Numbered from the stretch's first letter, positions 38,408 to 48,974 are shown. The stretch is DNA of 64,000 nucleotides from Balneatrix alpica DSM 16621 (GCF_000619885.1 NZ_JHUZ01000017.1:21755-85754), one strand, 5' to 3'. Notes: generated by a model from the letters alone, not told the origin. Program-made: numbers and translations.

Positions 38408-39370
38408 ATGAAACTGAAGCAACTCGTAGTCGCGCTGGGCTTCTCCGCCCTCACCTCTACCGCCATGGCTACCGGCGTTGATGCCAGCCTGCCTGACTAC
38501 CAGAAAGCCAGCGGTGTATCTGGCAACCTGTCCTCTGTTGGTTCCGACACCCTGGCCAACCTGATGACCCTGTGGGCAGAAGAGTTCAAGCGTGCCTACC
38601 CCAACGTCAACATCCAGATTCAGGCGGCAGGTTCTTCTACTGCTCCCCCCGCGCTGACTGAAGGCACTTCCAACATGGGGCCGATGAGCCGCAAGATGAA
38701 GGATAAAGAGCTGGAAGCCTTCGAAGCCAAATACGGCTACAAGCCCACTGCCATTCCCGTCGCCATCGATGCCCTGGCCGTGTTTGTCCACAAGGACAAC
38801 CCCGTTAACGGCATGACCATTGCTGACGTGGATGCCATCTTCTCCAGCACCCGTAAGTGCGGCGGCGCTGCTGACGTGACCAAGTGGGGCCAACTGGGCC
38901 TGACCGGCACCCTGGCGGAGCAGGATATTCAGCTGTATGGCCGTAACTCAGTATCCGGCACCTACGGTTACTTCAAAGATCACGCCCTGTGTAAGGGTGA
39001 CTTCAAAAACAACGTTAATGAGCAGCCTGGTTCCGCCTCCGTGGTGCAGTCTGTTTCCACCTCTCTGAACGCCATTGGCTACTCCGGCATCGGTTACAAA
39101 ACCGCTTCTGTTAAAGCCGTTGCCCTGGCTAAAGAAGAAGGCGGTCAGTTCATCGAAGCGACCATGGAAAACTCCGTCAACGGCACCTACCCGCTGGCTC
39201 GTTTCCTCTACGTTTATGTCAACAAGGCCCCCAACCAGCCTCTGGCTCCGCTGGAGCGTGAGTTCATCAAGCTGGTGATGTCCAAGCAAGGCCAGGAAGT
39301 GGTCGTCAAAGACGGCTACATCCCCCTGCCCAAGGCTGTGATCGAGAAGACTCTGTCCGCTATCGAGTAA
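38408..39370 (+). CDS. pstS: Phosphate-binding protein PstS
   Basis: 320-aa periplasmic receptor of the high-affinity phosphate ABC transporter. Signal peptide about 1-21 (ending AMATG). Phosphate-binding loops are GSDTL and [12 protein letters not shown], and the [12 protein letters not shown] segment is present. AGGAG lies 7 bases before the ATG. Preceded by a Pho box and separated from pstC by a strong hairpin, which should let PstS be made in excess. Confidence 0.96.
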   Translation: MKLKQLVVALGFSALTSTAMATGVDASLPDYQKASGVSGNLSSVGSDTLANLMTLWAEEFKRAYPNVNIQIQAAGSSTAPPALTEGTSNMGPMSRKMKDKELEAFEAKYGYKPTAIPVAIDALAVFVHKDNPVNGMTIADVDAIFSSTRKCGGAADVTKWGQLGLTGTLAEQDIQLYGRNSVSGTYGYFKDHALCKGDFKNNVNEQPGSASVVQSVSTSLNAIGYSGIGYKTASVKAVALAKEEGGQFIEATMENSVNGTYPLARFLYVYVNKAPNQPLAPLEREFIKLVMSKQGQEVVVKDGYIPLPKAVIEKTLSAIE

Positions 39371-39395
39371 GAGCTTCCCAGGGGTATCCCTCAAG

Positions 39396-39421
39396 CACCG
39401 GCGCTGCCAACAGCGCCGGTG
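39396..39421 (+). terminator. Hairpin between pstS and pstC
   Basis: CACCGGCGCTG-CCAA-CAGCGCCGGTG, a perfect 11-bp stem, 26 bases after the pstS stop. There is no long U-tract, so a partial terminator or mRNA 3' stabiliser. Confidence 0.65.
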
Positions 39422-39439
39422 ATGTCGTTTATGCCAGGA

Positions 39440-39457
39440 CTGTCATACAAGTGTCAT
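39440..39457 (+). promoter_or_regulatory. Second Pho box, upstream of pstC
   Basis: CTGTCAT-N4-GTGTCAT (39440-39457), a near-perfect PhoB site 46 bases before pstC. It would make pstCAB-phoU expression independent of read-through from pstS. Confidence 0.8.
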
Positions 39458-39503
39458 ATTGACGGAATAAAGTAGCGGCAGTCTGACTAATTGAACTGAT
39501 CCC

Positions 39504-41795
39504 ATGAATACACAAGCCCGAGTTTCTCCTCCTGAACTGGATTTTGATACCCCGGCCCTGAGACGCCACCGCCGGGTGCGCGCCCTCAAAGACCGGCTGG
39601 CCGAATGGGTCGTTGGCATTGGCGGCATCAGCGTGATTGTGGCCGTGCTGCTGATCTTCTTTTACCTGCTGTATGAAGTTGCGCCCTTGTTTGAAGGGGC
39701 AAGCATGGAGCCCTGGCAGCAGAACGAACAGCCTCTGCCCGCTTACCAACTCAGCGAGCTGAAGGGCAAACCCCTGTATCTGACCCTGGAGGAGCAGGCC
39801 GAAGTGGCGCTGCAGGTCACCGATCAGGGCGAACTGGCCTTTTTCAGCAGCCAAACCGGCCAATTGCTGAGCCAGCAACAGCTCAATCTCCCTGCCGGGG
39901 TAAACATCACCAGCTTTGCCTTACAGTCAGAAAGCAGCCATCAGTTTGCCCTGGGCTTTTCCAATGGCCAGGCACTGGTGATTAAGCACGAATACAAAAT
40001 CACCTACCCCAACAACAAACGTCTGATCACCCCCCGGATCGAATTCCCCTATGGCGAAACCCCGATCCAGGTGCTCAGTGATGGTCAGGCCATTGAATAT
40101 CTGGCGGTACGGGATGAAGATCGCGCCCTGGCGCTGGTTGCCAGCCACGGCCAGCAACTGGAGCTGGTGCGTTACAGCAAAGACACCAACTTCATCACCG
40201 AAGAAGTCGAACTGACCCGCAACGCCTACAAACTGCCACAAAGCAACCGTGCCCTGCGTGGCATTGAGATTCTGCCCGGTCAGCAATGGGTACTGGTTGG
40301 CGAGAGCAATGGCAGCCTCAGCCTGTTCGACATTCGCAATCTGGAACAGCCGCTGCTGGCAGAGCAACTGAATGTCAGCAAGGGTGAAATTACCGAGCTG
40401 GAGCTGCTGCTCGGCGGTCAGTCCCTGCTGATTGGCGACACCCTCGGCACCGTCAGCCAGTGGTTCCTGGTACGCGATGATAAGGGCGACTGGCACCTGC
40501 AACGTATCCGTGATTTCAAGCGTGATGGCCACAAAGTCGTTACGATTGCCACCGAACACCGCCGCAAAGGCTTTGCTGTCGCCTATGAGGATGGCCTGGT
40601 CAGCTTCTATAACACCACCGCAGAAACCAATGTGCTCAATGAACAACTGTTCGAAGCCGGTGCCGCCAAGCTGATCGCCTTTGGTCCCCGTGGTAATGCC
40701 CTGCTCAGTCAGAACCAACAGGGCCAGCTGCAACTCTGGAGCGTCTACAACAAGCACCCGGAAGTCTCGCTGAAAAGCCTGTGGGGTAAAGTCTGGTATG
40801 AGGGCTATGAAGATCCGCAGTACGTGTGGCAGTCCTCCTCCGCCAGCAATGATTTCGAACCCAAATACAGCCTGATGCCGCTGACCTTCGGCACCCTGAA
40901 GGCAGCCTTCTATGCCATGTTACTGGCCATGCCGCTGGCGATCTGTGGCGCCATCTATACCGCTTACTTCATGGCCCCGTCGCTCCGCCGCAAAATCAAA
41001 CCCTTTATTGAGCTGATGGAAGCCCTGCCCACCGTCATCCTCGGCTTCTTTGCCGGCCTGTTTCTGGCCCCCTTCGTCGAGACCAATCTGACCTTTATCT
41101 TTATGGCGCTGCTGCTGGTTCCGGTCGGTATCCTGGCCTTTGCCTTTGCCTGGGCACAGATGCCCTCGGCGATTCGTCATCGCCTGCCGGAAGGCTTCGA
41201 TGCCCTGCTGTTGATTCCGGTGATCCTGCTGCTGATTTTCGCCATCCTCGGCGTCACCGAGCCGGTGGAAAACAGCTTCTTTGGTGGCGACATGCGCACC
41301 TTTATCACCAATGAACTGGGGATTAACTTCGACCAGCGTAACGCCCTGGTGGTTGGCCTGGCGATGGGTTTTGCCGTGATCCCGACCATCTTCTCCATCA
41401 CCGAAGATGCCATCTTTGGTGTACCCAAATCCCTTACTTATGGCTCCCTGGCCCTGGGTGCCACCCCCTGGCAAACCCTGGTGCGGGTAGTCATGCCCAC
41501 CGCCTCCCCCGGTATCTTCTCGGCGGTGATGATTGGTCTGGGCCGCGCCGTGGGGGAAACCATGATCGTACTGATGGCCACCGGCAACACCCCGATTATG
41601 GATGTGAACATCTTCGAGGGCATGCGTACCCTGGCCGCTAACATTGCGGTGGAAATGCCAGAGTCGGAAGTGGGCTCCTCTCACTACCGCATCCTGTTCC
41701 TTGCTGCCCTGGTGCTCTTCGGTTTCACCTTTGTGATGAACACCGCCGCGGAAATCATCCGCCAGCGCCTACGCAAGAAATATGGCTCCCTGTAA
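39504..41795 (+). CDS. pstC: Phosphate ABC transporter permease PstC, extended form
   Basis: 763-aa permease, more than twice the usual 300-340 aa. After a first TM (about 36-58) comes a periplasmic region of about 390 residues with repeated WD40-like beta-propeller features (e.g. GNALLSQNQQGQLQLWSVY, WVLVGESNGSLSLFDIRNL). The normal PstC permease domain (about 465-760; EALPTVILGFFAGL, ALGATPWQTL) follows. Extended PstC forms are known in marine gammaproteobacteria; their role is unknown. 22-base gap to pstA. Confidence 0.93.
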   Translation: MNTQARVSPPELDFDTPALRRHRRVRALKDRLAEWVVGIGGISVIVAVLLIFFYLLYEVAPLFEGASMEPWQQNEQPLPAYQLSELKGKPLYLTLEEQAEVALQVTDQGELAFFSSQTGQLLSQQQLNLPAGVNITSFALQSESSHQFALGFSNGQALVIKHEYKITYPNNKRLITPRIEFPYGETPIQVLSDGQAIEYLAVRDEDRALALVASHGQQLELVRYSKDTNFITEEVELTRNAYKLPQSNRALRGIEILPGQQWVLVGESNGSLSLFDIRNLEQPLLAEQLNVSKGEITELELLLGGQSLLIGDTLGTVSQWFLVRDDKGDWHLQRIRDFKRDGHKVVTIATEHRRKGFAVAYEDGLVSFYNTTAETNVLNEQLFEAGAAKLIAFGPRGNALLSQNQQGQLQLWSVYNKHPEVSLKSLWGKVWYEGYEDPQYVWQSSSASNDFEPKYSLMPLTFGTLKAAFYAMLLAMPLAICGAIYTAYFMAPSLRRKIKPFIELMEALPTVILGFFAGLFLAPFVETNLTFIFMALLLVPVGILAFAFAWAQMPSAIRHRLPEGFDALLLIPVILLLIFAILGVTEPVENSFFGGDMRTFITNELGINFDQRNALVVGLAMGFAVIPTIFSITEDAIFGVPKSLTYGSLALGATPWQTLVRVVMPTASPGIFSAVMIGLGRAVGETMIVLMATGNTPIMDVNIFEGMRTLAANIAVEMPESEVGSSHYRILFLAALVLFGFTFVMNTAAEIIRQRLRKKYGSL

Positions 41796-41816
41796 TTAAG
41801 GTAGACGGACAAGATT

Positions 41817-43508
41817 ATGAGCGTGTCATTTAAAGAATGGACTAAATCAGGCGCCCCCTGGGTGTGGCTGAACGCCGGTGCCGTCGCCATCAACGTGCTG
41901 ATGGTGGTGGCCCTGTTGGGGGTAATCGCCGTGCGCGGCCTGGGTCACTTCTGGCCCGCCGATATTATTCAGGCGCAATACCTCAACGAAGAGGGACAGC
42001 CTGAAAATATCATCGGTGAAATCACCAATGACGAATGGGTACCCGCCCAGCGCCTGCGGGATATCGGTGTTGATATTCCCGCCGAGGTGGAAGAAGTCGA
42101 ACGCTACCTGCTCAAAGTGGGTAACCGCGATGTCTACGGCGGCGACTTCCGCTGGGTACTGGCAGGCAATCTGGAAAATGTACGCCGGCCGGAAATGCTG
42201 TTCGCCGCCGAACGGCGCGAGTGGGGTAACTTCTACGGCTACCTGCGTGAAGTGAAAGAAAATGGCCAGGTCGTGGCCAGCTTCCAGGGCACGGATAGCA
42301 ATGCCGAAGGTGAGCAAGCCTGGAATGAACTGCAAGCCCGCCTGGAGCGCGCCGAAAGCATCCATGCCGACATTTACGCCATCGAAAAACACGAGATTGG
42401 CTCGGTTAACTATGAAATTGAACGCCTGCGCCTGAAGGAGCGCCGCCTGCAGCTGGAAGGGCGCAACACCCCCGACCGCCTGGCGGAAATCCAGGCCGAA
42501 CGCGATGCTTTAAACCGGGATTATGAAGACATGCAGAGCCGCTTAATCAGCCTCTACGAGTCCTTCAACCGCGATAGCATTGTGGCCGAAGCAATGAATG
42601 GCCGCATGGTGGAAATCCCCTTGGCGAAAATCGTCCGCGCTTACCGTCCCAATGCCATGCACCTGGGGCAGAAGATCGGCTTTTACGGCGCCAAGATTTG
42701 GGAATTCTTGAGCGATGAGCCCCGTGAAGCCAATACCGAAGGCGGTATCTTCCCCGCTATTTTCGGTACCGTGATGATGGTGATCCTGATGTCCGTGATG
42801 GTCACCCCCTTTGGTGTGGTGGCCGCAGTTTACCTGCGTGAGTATGCCAAGCAGGGTGCCATCACCCGCATTATCCGCATCGCGGTAAATAACCTGGCCG
42901 GGGTGCCCTCAATCGTTTATGGGGTATTTGGTCTGGGCTTCTTTGTCTACTTCCTCGGTAGCCACATTGATGATGCCTTCTTCCCCGAGGCGCTGCCCGC
43001 CCCCACGCTGGGCACCCCGGGCCTGCTGTGGGCCTCCCTGACCCTGGCGCTGCTGACAGTACCGGTGGTGATTGTCGCCACCGAAGAAGGCTTAAGCCGT
43101 ATTCCCCGTGCCGTACGTGAAGGCTCCCTGGCCCTGGGCGCCACCAAGGCGGAAACCCTGTGGCGCGTGGTACTGCCGATGGCCAGCCCTGCGATGATGA
43201 CCGGGGTGATTCTGGCGGTGGCCCGTGCCGCCGGTGAGGTTGCACCGCTGATGCTGGTAGGGGTGGTCAAGCTTGCCCCCAGCCTGCCGCTGGATGGCAA
43301 CTATCCCTTTATTCACCTGGATCAAAAGTTTATGCACCTGGGCTTCCATATCTATGACGTCGGCTTCCAGAGCCCCAACGTCGAAGCGGCCCGCCCCCTG
43401 GTGTATGCCACTGCCTTCCTGTTGGTGGTGGTGATTGCCCTGCTGAACATGACCGCCGTAGGCATTCGTAACCGCCTGCGTGAAAAGTACAAAGCCCTGG
43501 AAATGTAA
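41817..43508 (+). CDS. pstA: Phosphate ABC transporter permease PstA, extended form
   Basis: 563-aa permease, about 270 residues longer than standard PstA. TM1 (about 22-42) is followed by a periplasmic insertion (about 45-310) containing a long predicted coiled coil (RLRLKERRLQLEGRNTPDRL, AEIQAERDALNRDYEDMQSR). Then comes the usual permease core (NNLAGVPSIVYGVFGLGFF, ALGATKAETL). The enlargement matches that of PstC, so both may form a joint periplasmic module near PstS. Confidence 0.92.
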   Translation: MSVSFKEWTKSGAPWVWLNAGAVAINVLMVVALLGVIAVRGLGHFWPADIIQAQYLNEEGQPENIIGEITNDEWVPAQRLRDIGVDIPAEVEEVERYLLKVGNRDVYGGDFRWVLAGNLENVRRPEMLFAAERREWGNFYGYLREVKENGQVVASFQGTDSNAEGEQAWNELQARLERAESIHADIYAIEKHEIGSVNYEIERLRLKERRLQLEGRNTPDRLAEIQAERDALNRDYEDMQSRLISLYESFNRDSIVAEAMNGRMVEIPLAKIVRAYRPNAMHLGQKIGFYGAKIWEFLSDEPREANTEGGIFPAIFGTVMMVILMSVMVTPFGVVAAVYLREYAKQGAITRIIRIAVNNLAGVPSIVYGVFGLGFFVYFLGSHIDDAFFPEALPAPTLGTPGLLWASLTLALLTVPVVIVATEEGLSRIPRAVREGSLALGATKAETLWRVVLPMASPAMMTGVILAVARAAGEVAPLMLVGVVKLAPSLPLDGNYPFIHLDQKFMHLGFHIYDVGFQSPNVEAARPLVYATAFLLVVVIALLNMTAVGIRNRLREKYKALEM

Positions 43509-43574
43509 GCCAGGCCAGCGGCAACCCTTAACCGAATTTTGCCAGGGCCCAGTGGGCCCTTAAGCGAGAAAACG

Positions 43575-44390
43575 ATGAGCGCAATTCAAATTCAAACCGA
43601 AGTCAAAGCCAGCAACGGTCTTAATCTGGCCAATGAAACCGCCGCCCTGACCGTGAACGATCTGAAATTGTTCTACGGTGACAAGGAAGCCCTGCACGGC
43701 ATCAACATGATGATCCCGAAAAACCGGGTGACCGCCTTTATCGGCCCCTCCGGTTGCGGTAAATCCACCCTGCTGCGCTGCTTTAACCGCATGAATGACC
43801 TGGTGGATGGCTGCCGTATTCACGGCCAGATTCTGCTGGACGGCCAGAATATTTATGAGCGCAAGGTGGAAGTTGCTGAGCTGCGTCGCCGGGTGGGGAT
43901 GGTATTCCAAAAGCCCAACCCCTTCCCCAAGAGCATCTACGAAAACGTTGCCTATGGCCTGCGTATCCAGGGCATCAACAAAAAGCGGGTACTGGATGAA
44001 ACCGTCGAGTGGGCACTGAAATCCGCTGCCCTGTGGGAAGAAGTCAAAGACCGTCTGCATGAATCCGCCCTCGGCCTGTCCGGTGGTCAGCAGCAGCGTC
44101 TGGTGATTGCCCGCACCATCGCCGTCAAGCCTGAGGTCCTGTTGCTGGACGAACCGGCCTCCGCCCTGGACCCGATCTCGACCCTGAAAATCGAAGAGCT
44201 GATCCACGAGCTGAAAGACCGTTTCACCATCGTCATTGTCACCCACAACATGCAGCAGGCCGCGCGGGTTTCCGACTACACTGCTTTCATGTACATGGGC
44301 GACCTGGTGGAGTACGGCCCCACCGACACCCTCTTTACCAACCCCAGCCAGAAAAAGACCGAGGATTACATCACCGGTCGTTACGGCTAA
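43575..44390 (+). CDS. pstB: Phosphate ABC transporter ATPase PstB
   Basis: 271-aa ABC ATPase powering phosphate uptake. Walker [11 protein letters not shown] loop [10 protein letters not shown] (PstB-specific), signature LSGGQQQRL, Walker [14 protein letters not shown] loop VTHNM. ATG at 43575 ([10 protein letters not shown]) fits the family; the frame is open further upstream. Lies 66 bases after pstA and 48 bases before phoU. Confidence 0.97.
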   Translation: MSAIQIQTEVKASNGLNLANETAALTVNDLKLFYGDKEALHGINMMIPKNRVTAFIGPSGCGKSTLLRCFNRMNDLVDGCRIHGQILLDGQNIYERKVEVAELRRRVGMVFQKPNPFPKSIYENVAYGLRIQGINKKRVLDETVEWALKSAALWEEVKDRLHESALGLSGGQQQRLVIARTIAVKPEVLLLDEPASALDPISTLKIEELIHELKDRFTIVIVTHNMQQAARVSDYTAFMYMGDLVEYGPTDTLFTNPSQKKTEDYITGRYG

Positions 44391-44438
44391 GTTCAGCAGC
44401 ATTCACAGGGCACTCATACCACTCTGGGGGACAAGATT

Positions 44439-45167
44439 ATGCAAATGCAGGATATGCACTCTGACCACATCTCCGGTCAGTTCAACGCCGATCTGGAAGA
44501 AATCCGCAGCAAGCTGCTGGCGATGGGCGGCTTGATTGAAAAACAGGTACAGGATGCCGTCACCGCGCTGGTGGAATCCAACACCGAATTGGCGCAAACC
44601 GTGCGTGCCAATGAAAAGCAGGTCAATGCCATGGATGTCAGCATCGAAGAAGCCTGCATCCGTATTATTGCCCGTCGCCAACCCGCCGCCTCCGATCTGC
44701 GCTTAGTGGTCTCGGTCTACAAATGCGCCAGCGACCTGGAACGGATGGGGGATGAAGCCAAGCGCATTGCCAAGATGGCCATCAAACTGATGGACGAAGG
44801 CCAGGCCCCCCGTGGCTACGTGGAAGTGCGCATGATCGGCAACCACGTACTCGACATGGTGCGCCAGACCCTCACCGCCTTTGCCCGTTATGACCTGGAT
44901 GCCGCCTACGCCGTCGCCAAGGAAGATCGCCTGGTTGACCAGGAATACAAAACCGCCATGCGCTCACTGGTGACCTATATGATGGAAGACCCGCGCTCCA
45001 TCTCCAGCGTTATCAACGTTATCTGGGTACTGCGTGCGCTGGAGCGCATCGGTGACCATGCCCGCAATATCGCCCAATACCTGGTGTATCTGGTGAAAGG
45101 GGAAGATATTCGTCACACCGGCCTGGAAAACTTCAAAGAAGTGGTGGAGAAAGGTAAAAAAACCTAA
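44439..45167 (+). CDS. phoU: Phosphate regulon regulator PhoU
   Basis: 242-aa protein of two three-helix bundles with the PhoU metal-binding motifs (DLERMGDEAKRIA and LERIGDHARNIA). It links the Pst transporter to the PhoR kinase and represses the regulon in phosphate excess. Last gene of the pst cluster; a 12-bp-stem hairpin follows 41 bases on. Confidence 0.96.
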   Translation: MQMQDMHSDHISGQFNADLEEIRSKLLAMGGLIEKQVQDAVTALVESNTELAQTVRANEKQVNAMDVSIEEACIRIIARRQPAASDLRLVVSVYKCASDLERMGDEAKRIAKMAIKLMDEGQAPRGYVEVRMIGNHVLDMVRQTLTAFARYDLDAAYAVAKEDRLVDQEYKTAMRSLVTYMMEDPRSISSVINVIWVLRALERIGDHARNIAQYLVYLVKGEDIRHTGLENFKEVVEKGKKT

Positions 45168-45208
45168 GTGCCCATCCTGTTGCTATTAGAGGGTCTACGC
45201 CCTACCTT

Positions 45209-45237
45209 GAATCAGCCCGGCAAGCCCGGGCTGATTC
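45209..45237 (+). terminator. Hairpin after phoU
   Basis: GAATCAGCCCGG-CAAGC-CCGGGCTGATTC, a perfect 12-bp stem. No U-run follows. It ends 14 bases before the OsmC-like start and may act as the end of the pst transcript or restrict translation of the next gene. Confidence 0.6.
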
Positions 45238-45251
45238 ACAGAGGAACCCCC

Positions 45252-45719
45252 ATGGCCAAGCAACATCACTACCAGCTCACCACCGTCTGGACCGGCAACC
45301 TCGGCCAGCACACCCAGGACTACCGCTCCTATAGCCGCAACCACGATTACCGTATCGATGGTAAGCCCGTGCTGGCAGCCTCCTCTGACCCAGCTTTTCG
45401 CGGTGACCCGCAGCGCCATAATCCGGAAGACCTGCTGCTGGCAGCGGTGTCCGGCTGCCATATGCTGTGGTATCTGCACCTCTGTGCCGAGGCGGGCATT
45501 GCCGTGCAAAGCTATGAAGACCAGGCCGAAGGCACCATGCTGCTGGAAGCCGATGGCCGCGGCTATTTCAGCGCCATCACCCTCAAGCCCCAGATCCTAC
45601 TGGCCAAGGGCGATATCGCCCAAGCTGAGGCGCTGCATGCCCAAGCCCACCATTACTGCTTTATTGCCAATAGTTTGAACTTTGAGGTGCAATGCCACAG
45701 CCAGATTCGCCTGGCTTAA
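45252..45719 (+). CDS. OsmC family peroxiredoxin-like protein
   Basis: 155-aa OsmC-fold protein. The two redox Cys of the family are in SGCHMLWYLHLC and HHYCFIANSL. The NPEDLLLAAVSGCHM block is the family signature. Members reduce organic peroxides. ATG at 45252 has AGAGGAA upstream; the frame continues upstream through a hairpin without homology. Next to phoU but not obviously linked in function. Confidence 0.87.
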   Translation: MAKQHHYQLTTVWTGNLGQHTQDYRSYSRNHDYRIDGKPVLAASSDPAFRGDPQRHNPEDLLLAAVSGCHMLWYLHLCAEAGIAVQSYEDQAEGTMLLEADGRGYFSAITLKPQILLAKGDIAQAEALHAQAHHYCFIANSLNFEVQCHSQIRLA

Positions 45720-45760
45720 CAAGCACTGAACCATTGAGCGCCGCCGTTGAGACACAAAAG

Positions 45761-46150
45761 CTAGTCTCGACGGCATTGCTGACCACAGCTGTCAGTCAAA
45801 CCAAGCCAGGCACTCAGGCGATAGCGATGCCGGGCAAAGTGACGGTAACCCCACTGCCACAGGGGCGCCAGCCCTGGCAAGGCCAGCACTCGGGCTAAGC
45901 TTGTGCGCCCCACCGCACGATAAATCAGCACAAAGGCCGGTACCCCTTGCCAAACTTGCCCCTTCGCATCACGCACATGTAACTGGGCATCTAACGCCGA
46001 CGACTCCAGACCTTCAGCTGAGGCATCAAAATCCACGGCTTGAATATCTCGCAGCCGCAAGCGCTGTTGCCGATCCTGCTGTGCCAGCCAGGCCATTTCT
46101 TTAGCGCACAATGGGCAGGCACCGTCATAAAACACTTCTAATGGATACAT
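45761..46150 (-). CDS. DCC-family thiol-disulfide oxidoreductase-like (DUF393)
   Basis: 129-aa DUF393 protein with the N-terminal FYDGACPLCAKEM motif (DxxCPxC) that names the DCC family, distantly thioredoxin-like. Substrate unknown. ATG at 46150 begins MYPLEVFYDG as in relatives; an in-frame ATG at 46210 adds a Cys/Arg-rich stretch that I reject. Convergent with the OsmC gene. Confidence 0.85.
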   Translation of the reverse strand: MYPLEVFYDGACPLCAKEMAWLAQQDRQQRLRLRDIQAVDFDASAEGLESSALDAQLHVRDAKGQVWQGVPAFVLIYRAVGRTSLARVLALPGLAPLWQWGYRHFARHRYRLSAWLGLTDSCGQQCRRD

Positions 46151-46406
46151 ACCACACCTCCTGCACCCTGTACGTCTTGGCCGTTCAGCCAGATCTGCAG
46201 AGTTTTGCAAAGCCCCTTTACACAGCCTTGACGCTTTTTCTGCGACACTGCTCTTACCCCTTTGGTTCGCTGCCGGTCATCCTATGCATCAGCGTTGACG
46301 TATAGCGTCAGGCAGCTCCCTTTCAATCCGCCACTTTCAAACCGCCATTTGCGCTGCCTGGGGGCGGTATGTTCATGAAGCTGCTTAAGCGGCAAGGAAG
46401 AGTGTA

Positions 46407-47609
46407 ATGTCTCCTCAATCCAGATGGCTCCAATTCAACCCTTGGCAAGCACTCACCCTTTTCATGGTAGCGCTAGTCACCCTGACCAGTGGCTGTGCCC
46501 GTCAGGAAGACAATCCACTGTACGCCCCCTCTGCCCAACTCGCGCCCTATCAGCAGGCCAGTTTCAGCGAGTACGTGCAGCAAACCCAAGCCCACCTGGC
46601 GGCCAACCGTGTATTTTTGAGTTCCCATCAGGCCGAAGAAGTCGCCCTTAACAGCCCCTGGCAACGCGCCCCCGCGCAGCCGGCTAAACGTGGCATCTTA
46701 CTGGTACATGGGTTGGGGGACTCACCCTATTACTTCACTGACCTGGCCGAGCCATTGCTGCAGCAGGGCTTTATCGTGCGTTCCCTGCTGCTGCCCGGCC
46801 ATGGTACCCGCCCTGCTGATCTGATGTTGCCGCAACTCCAGGATTGGCAGCAGATGCTTGAGCACCAGCTGGCACTGCTACAGCAAGAAGTTGATGAAGT
46901 CTGGCTAGGGGGCTATTCCACCGGTGCTAACCTGGTCACCAGTGCCGCCATTCAGCACCCGAACGTTGCGGGGTTGCTGTTATTCTCTCCTGGCTTTGTA
47001 CCAGGCAGTGCCCTGGTACGTTTCGCCCCGTGGATAAGCTGGGTGATGCCCTGGGCCGATCAGGATCCTGCCTTGAATCCACTGCGCTATGATTCTTTAC
47101 CCATGCAAGGTGCGGCGCTCTATTACCAAAGTGTTGAGCATGTCCAGCAGCAACTCAAAGAGAAAGGCTACAACAAGCCAACCCTGATGGTGCTCAGCGA
47201 AGGGGATTCGGTATTGGATAGCCGGGCAATAGCTCATCTGTTTGATCAGCATTTTAGCCACCCCGCCAGTCAATTGTTGTGGTTGGGTGATAACCCACCG
47301 GCACTGCCACGTCTACAGGCGTTCAGCATGAAGTTACCGGAACTGCGGATCAGTCAGGGTTCCCATATGAGTCCGCTGTTCTCGGCAGATAATCCCTACT
47401 ATGGGCGCCAGGGTAGCCAGCGCATCTGCAATAACGGCCAAAGCCTGGAGGCAGAACAGGCCTGCCAGCAAGGGGCCACCACCTGGTATGGCCCCTGGGG
47501 ATACCAGGAGCCTGGCAAAATTCACGCCCGACTGAGCTGGAACCCTTACTTCAGCCAAGTCAGTGCCGCCATCCAGCAGTTACTTAGTCCTCTGCCAGCC
47601 GGGGCCTGA
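46407..47609 (+). CDS. Alpha/beta-hydrolase lipoprotein
   Basis: 400-aa protein with a lipoprotein signal (lipobox LTSGC, Cys about 30) and an alpha/beta-hydrolase fold. Oxyanion loop [13 protein letters not shown], nucleophile elbow GGYSTGAN (GxSxG), and His in [10 protein letters not shown] are visible. It is probably a membrane-anchored periplasmic esterase. The C-terminal part has two Cys ([14 protein letters not shown]) that may be disulfide-linked. Its last 26 bases overlap the convergent SDR gene. Confidence 0.82.
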   Translation: MSPQSRWLQFNPWQALTLFMVALVTLTSGCARQEDNPLYAPSAQLAPYQQASFSEYVQQTQAHLAANRVFLSSHQAEEVALNSPWQRAPAQPAKRGILLVHGLGDSPYYFTDLAEPLLQQGFIVRSLLLPGHGTRPADLMLPQLQDWQQMLEHQLALLQQEVDEVWLGGYSTGANLVTSAAIQHPNVAGLLLFSPGFVPGSALVRFAPWISWVMPWADQDPALNPLRYDSLPMQGAALYYQSVEHVQQQLKEKGYNKPTLMVLSEGDSVLDSRAIAHLFDQHFSHPASQLLWLGDNPPALPRLQAFSMKLPELRISQGSHMSPLFSADNPYYGRQGSQRICNNGQSLEAEQACQQGATTWYGPWGYQEPGKIHARLSWNPYFSQVSAAIQQLLSPLPAGA

Positions 47610-48378
47610 GCAGACTACCCGCCAGCAAACCGCCATCCAGATTCAGCTCCGCACCATTGAGATAGCTGGCCTCATCCGAGGCCAGTAACACCGCCACGGC
47701 GGCTACCTCCTCCGGCCGACCAAAACGCTGCATCGGACAGTCCTGTACCAAGGCCTGCATCCGCGCTTGACGATCGGGCCCCTGCCCCAGCATGGGCTCC
47801 CACATTGGGGTTAAAATCGCCGCCGGATGGATAGAGTTGCAGCGAATCGCCAAACCTTGCTCAGCACAGTAGAGCGCCACACTTTTACTATGGTTACGCA
47901 CCGCCGCCTTGGACGAGGCGTAGGCCGCCGCCCCAGGGATGCCTACCAGGCCGGAGCGGGAGGAGATATTAATAATCGATCCCGCCCCAGCTGGACGCAT
48001 GGCGCGGATACCGTATTTACAGCCTAAAAAGACGCCATCCAGATTGGTGGCATGCACCGCCCGCCAAGCACTCAGGCTGGCATGCTCCGGGTCCTGCGGG
48101 GCCGTCTGCCCCTGTTCAAAACCGGTAATACCGGCATTATTGACCAGCACATCAAGCTGCCCGACCTGCGCCATCGCCGCCTGCCAGTCGCCTTCTTCGC
48201 GCACATCCAAATGCAGGTAACGGGCCCCTAACCGCTGTGCCAAGCGTTGCCCTGGCTCATCCTCGATATCCGTCAGCCATACCTTGGCCCCTTCCGCCAC
48301 AAAAGCCTCAGCAATTGCGGCCCCTATGCCCTGGGCTGCCCCACTAATCAAGGCAACCTTGTTGGTTAGTCTTGTCAT
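47584..48378 (-). CDS. Short-chain dehydrogenase/reductase
   Basis: 264-aa classical SDR. NAD(P) loop SGAAQGIG (11-18), NNAG, and catalytic Ser/Tyr/Lys in NISSRSG and [10 protein letters not shown]. The D after the second strand (LTDIED) suggests NAD preference. ATG at 48378 has an excellent AAGGAGG site; longer frames upstream to 48645 overlap the divergent rhodanese gene and are rejected. Substrate unknown. Confidence 0.87.
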   Translation of the reverse strand: MTRLTNKVALISGAAQGIGAAIAEAFVAEGAKVWLTDIEDEPGQRLAQRLGARYLHLDVREEGDWQAAMAQVGQLDVLVNNAGITGFEQGQTAPQDPEHASLSAWRAVHATNLDGVFLGCKYGIRAMRPAGAGSIINISSRSGLVGIPGAAAYASSKAAVRNHSKSVALYCAEQGLAIRCNSIHPAAILTPMWEPMLGQGPDRQARMQALVQDCPMQRFGRPEEVAAVAVLLASDEASYLNGAELNLDGGLLAGSLLRPRLAED

Positions 48379-48529
48379 CCTGACCTCCTTTTGACATTGA
48401 TCTGAATCCTGCACAGGGTAGTCACAGATTGGCCGAATATCCTCTTCACTTGGCTGATTGGCCTCTCCTGCCCGCTGCGCTGCCCAGCGATACTGAGGAC
48501 AGATCAACCTTACCACCCTGGAGTCTGCG

Positions 48530-48934
48530 ATGAGTTCCGCCGTTAGCCGAGTGCCCGCCGCCTGTGCCAGTGCTGCACTGGCCCACTTTGAAGCTTTGCT
48601 GGCCTTTGAAACCGATTGTTGGGATGTCCACCATGCCCTGAGCAACCAACGTCAGGACTTTGTGCTACTGGACGTACGGGGTGAGCAAGCCTTTGCCGCC
48701 GGCCACATTGGCGGTGCCATCAACCTGCCTCACTCACGTATCAACGCCGACAGTCTGGCGGCCTACCCCACCGATACCCTGTTTGTGGTGTATTGCGCCG
48801 GGCCCCACTGCAATGCCACCGAAAAGGCCGCCATCCGCCTGGCCAAGCTGGAGCGCCCGGTGAAGAAGATGATCGGCGGTGTCTGTGGCTGGTTGGATGA
48901 GGGCTTTAGCCTGCAACCTGCCGATCAGGCTTAA
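48530..48934 (+). CDS. Rhodanese-like protein
   Basis: 134-aa single rhodanese domain. Conserved [23 protein letters not shown] and active loop [14 protein letters not shown] with the catalytic Cys at the first position. It transfers sulfane sulfur or acts in redox defence. Divergent from the SDR gene (151-base gap). A short non-conserved N-terminal helix (1-35) precedes the domain. Confidence 0.85.
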   Translation: MSSAVSRVPAACASAALAHFEALLAFETDCWDVHHALSNQRQDFVLLDVRGEQAFAAGHIGGAINLPHSRINADSLAAYPTDTLFVVYCAGPHCNATEKAAIRLAKLERPVKKMIGGVCGWLDEGFSLQPADQA

Positions 48935-48974
48935 ACAGAGGGGTCGAGGAGCAGCCAGGCTGCTCCTCCCTGGA

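Noticed and set aside
39927..41684. Two minus-strand frames (276 and 254 codons) opposite pstC
   Set aside because: Antisense of pstC; no family motif and no promoter or ribosome site.
43560..44402. 280-codon frame on the minus strand opposite pstB
   Set aside because: Shadow of the strongly conserved pstB; composition is atypical and no start signal is present.
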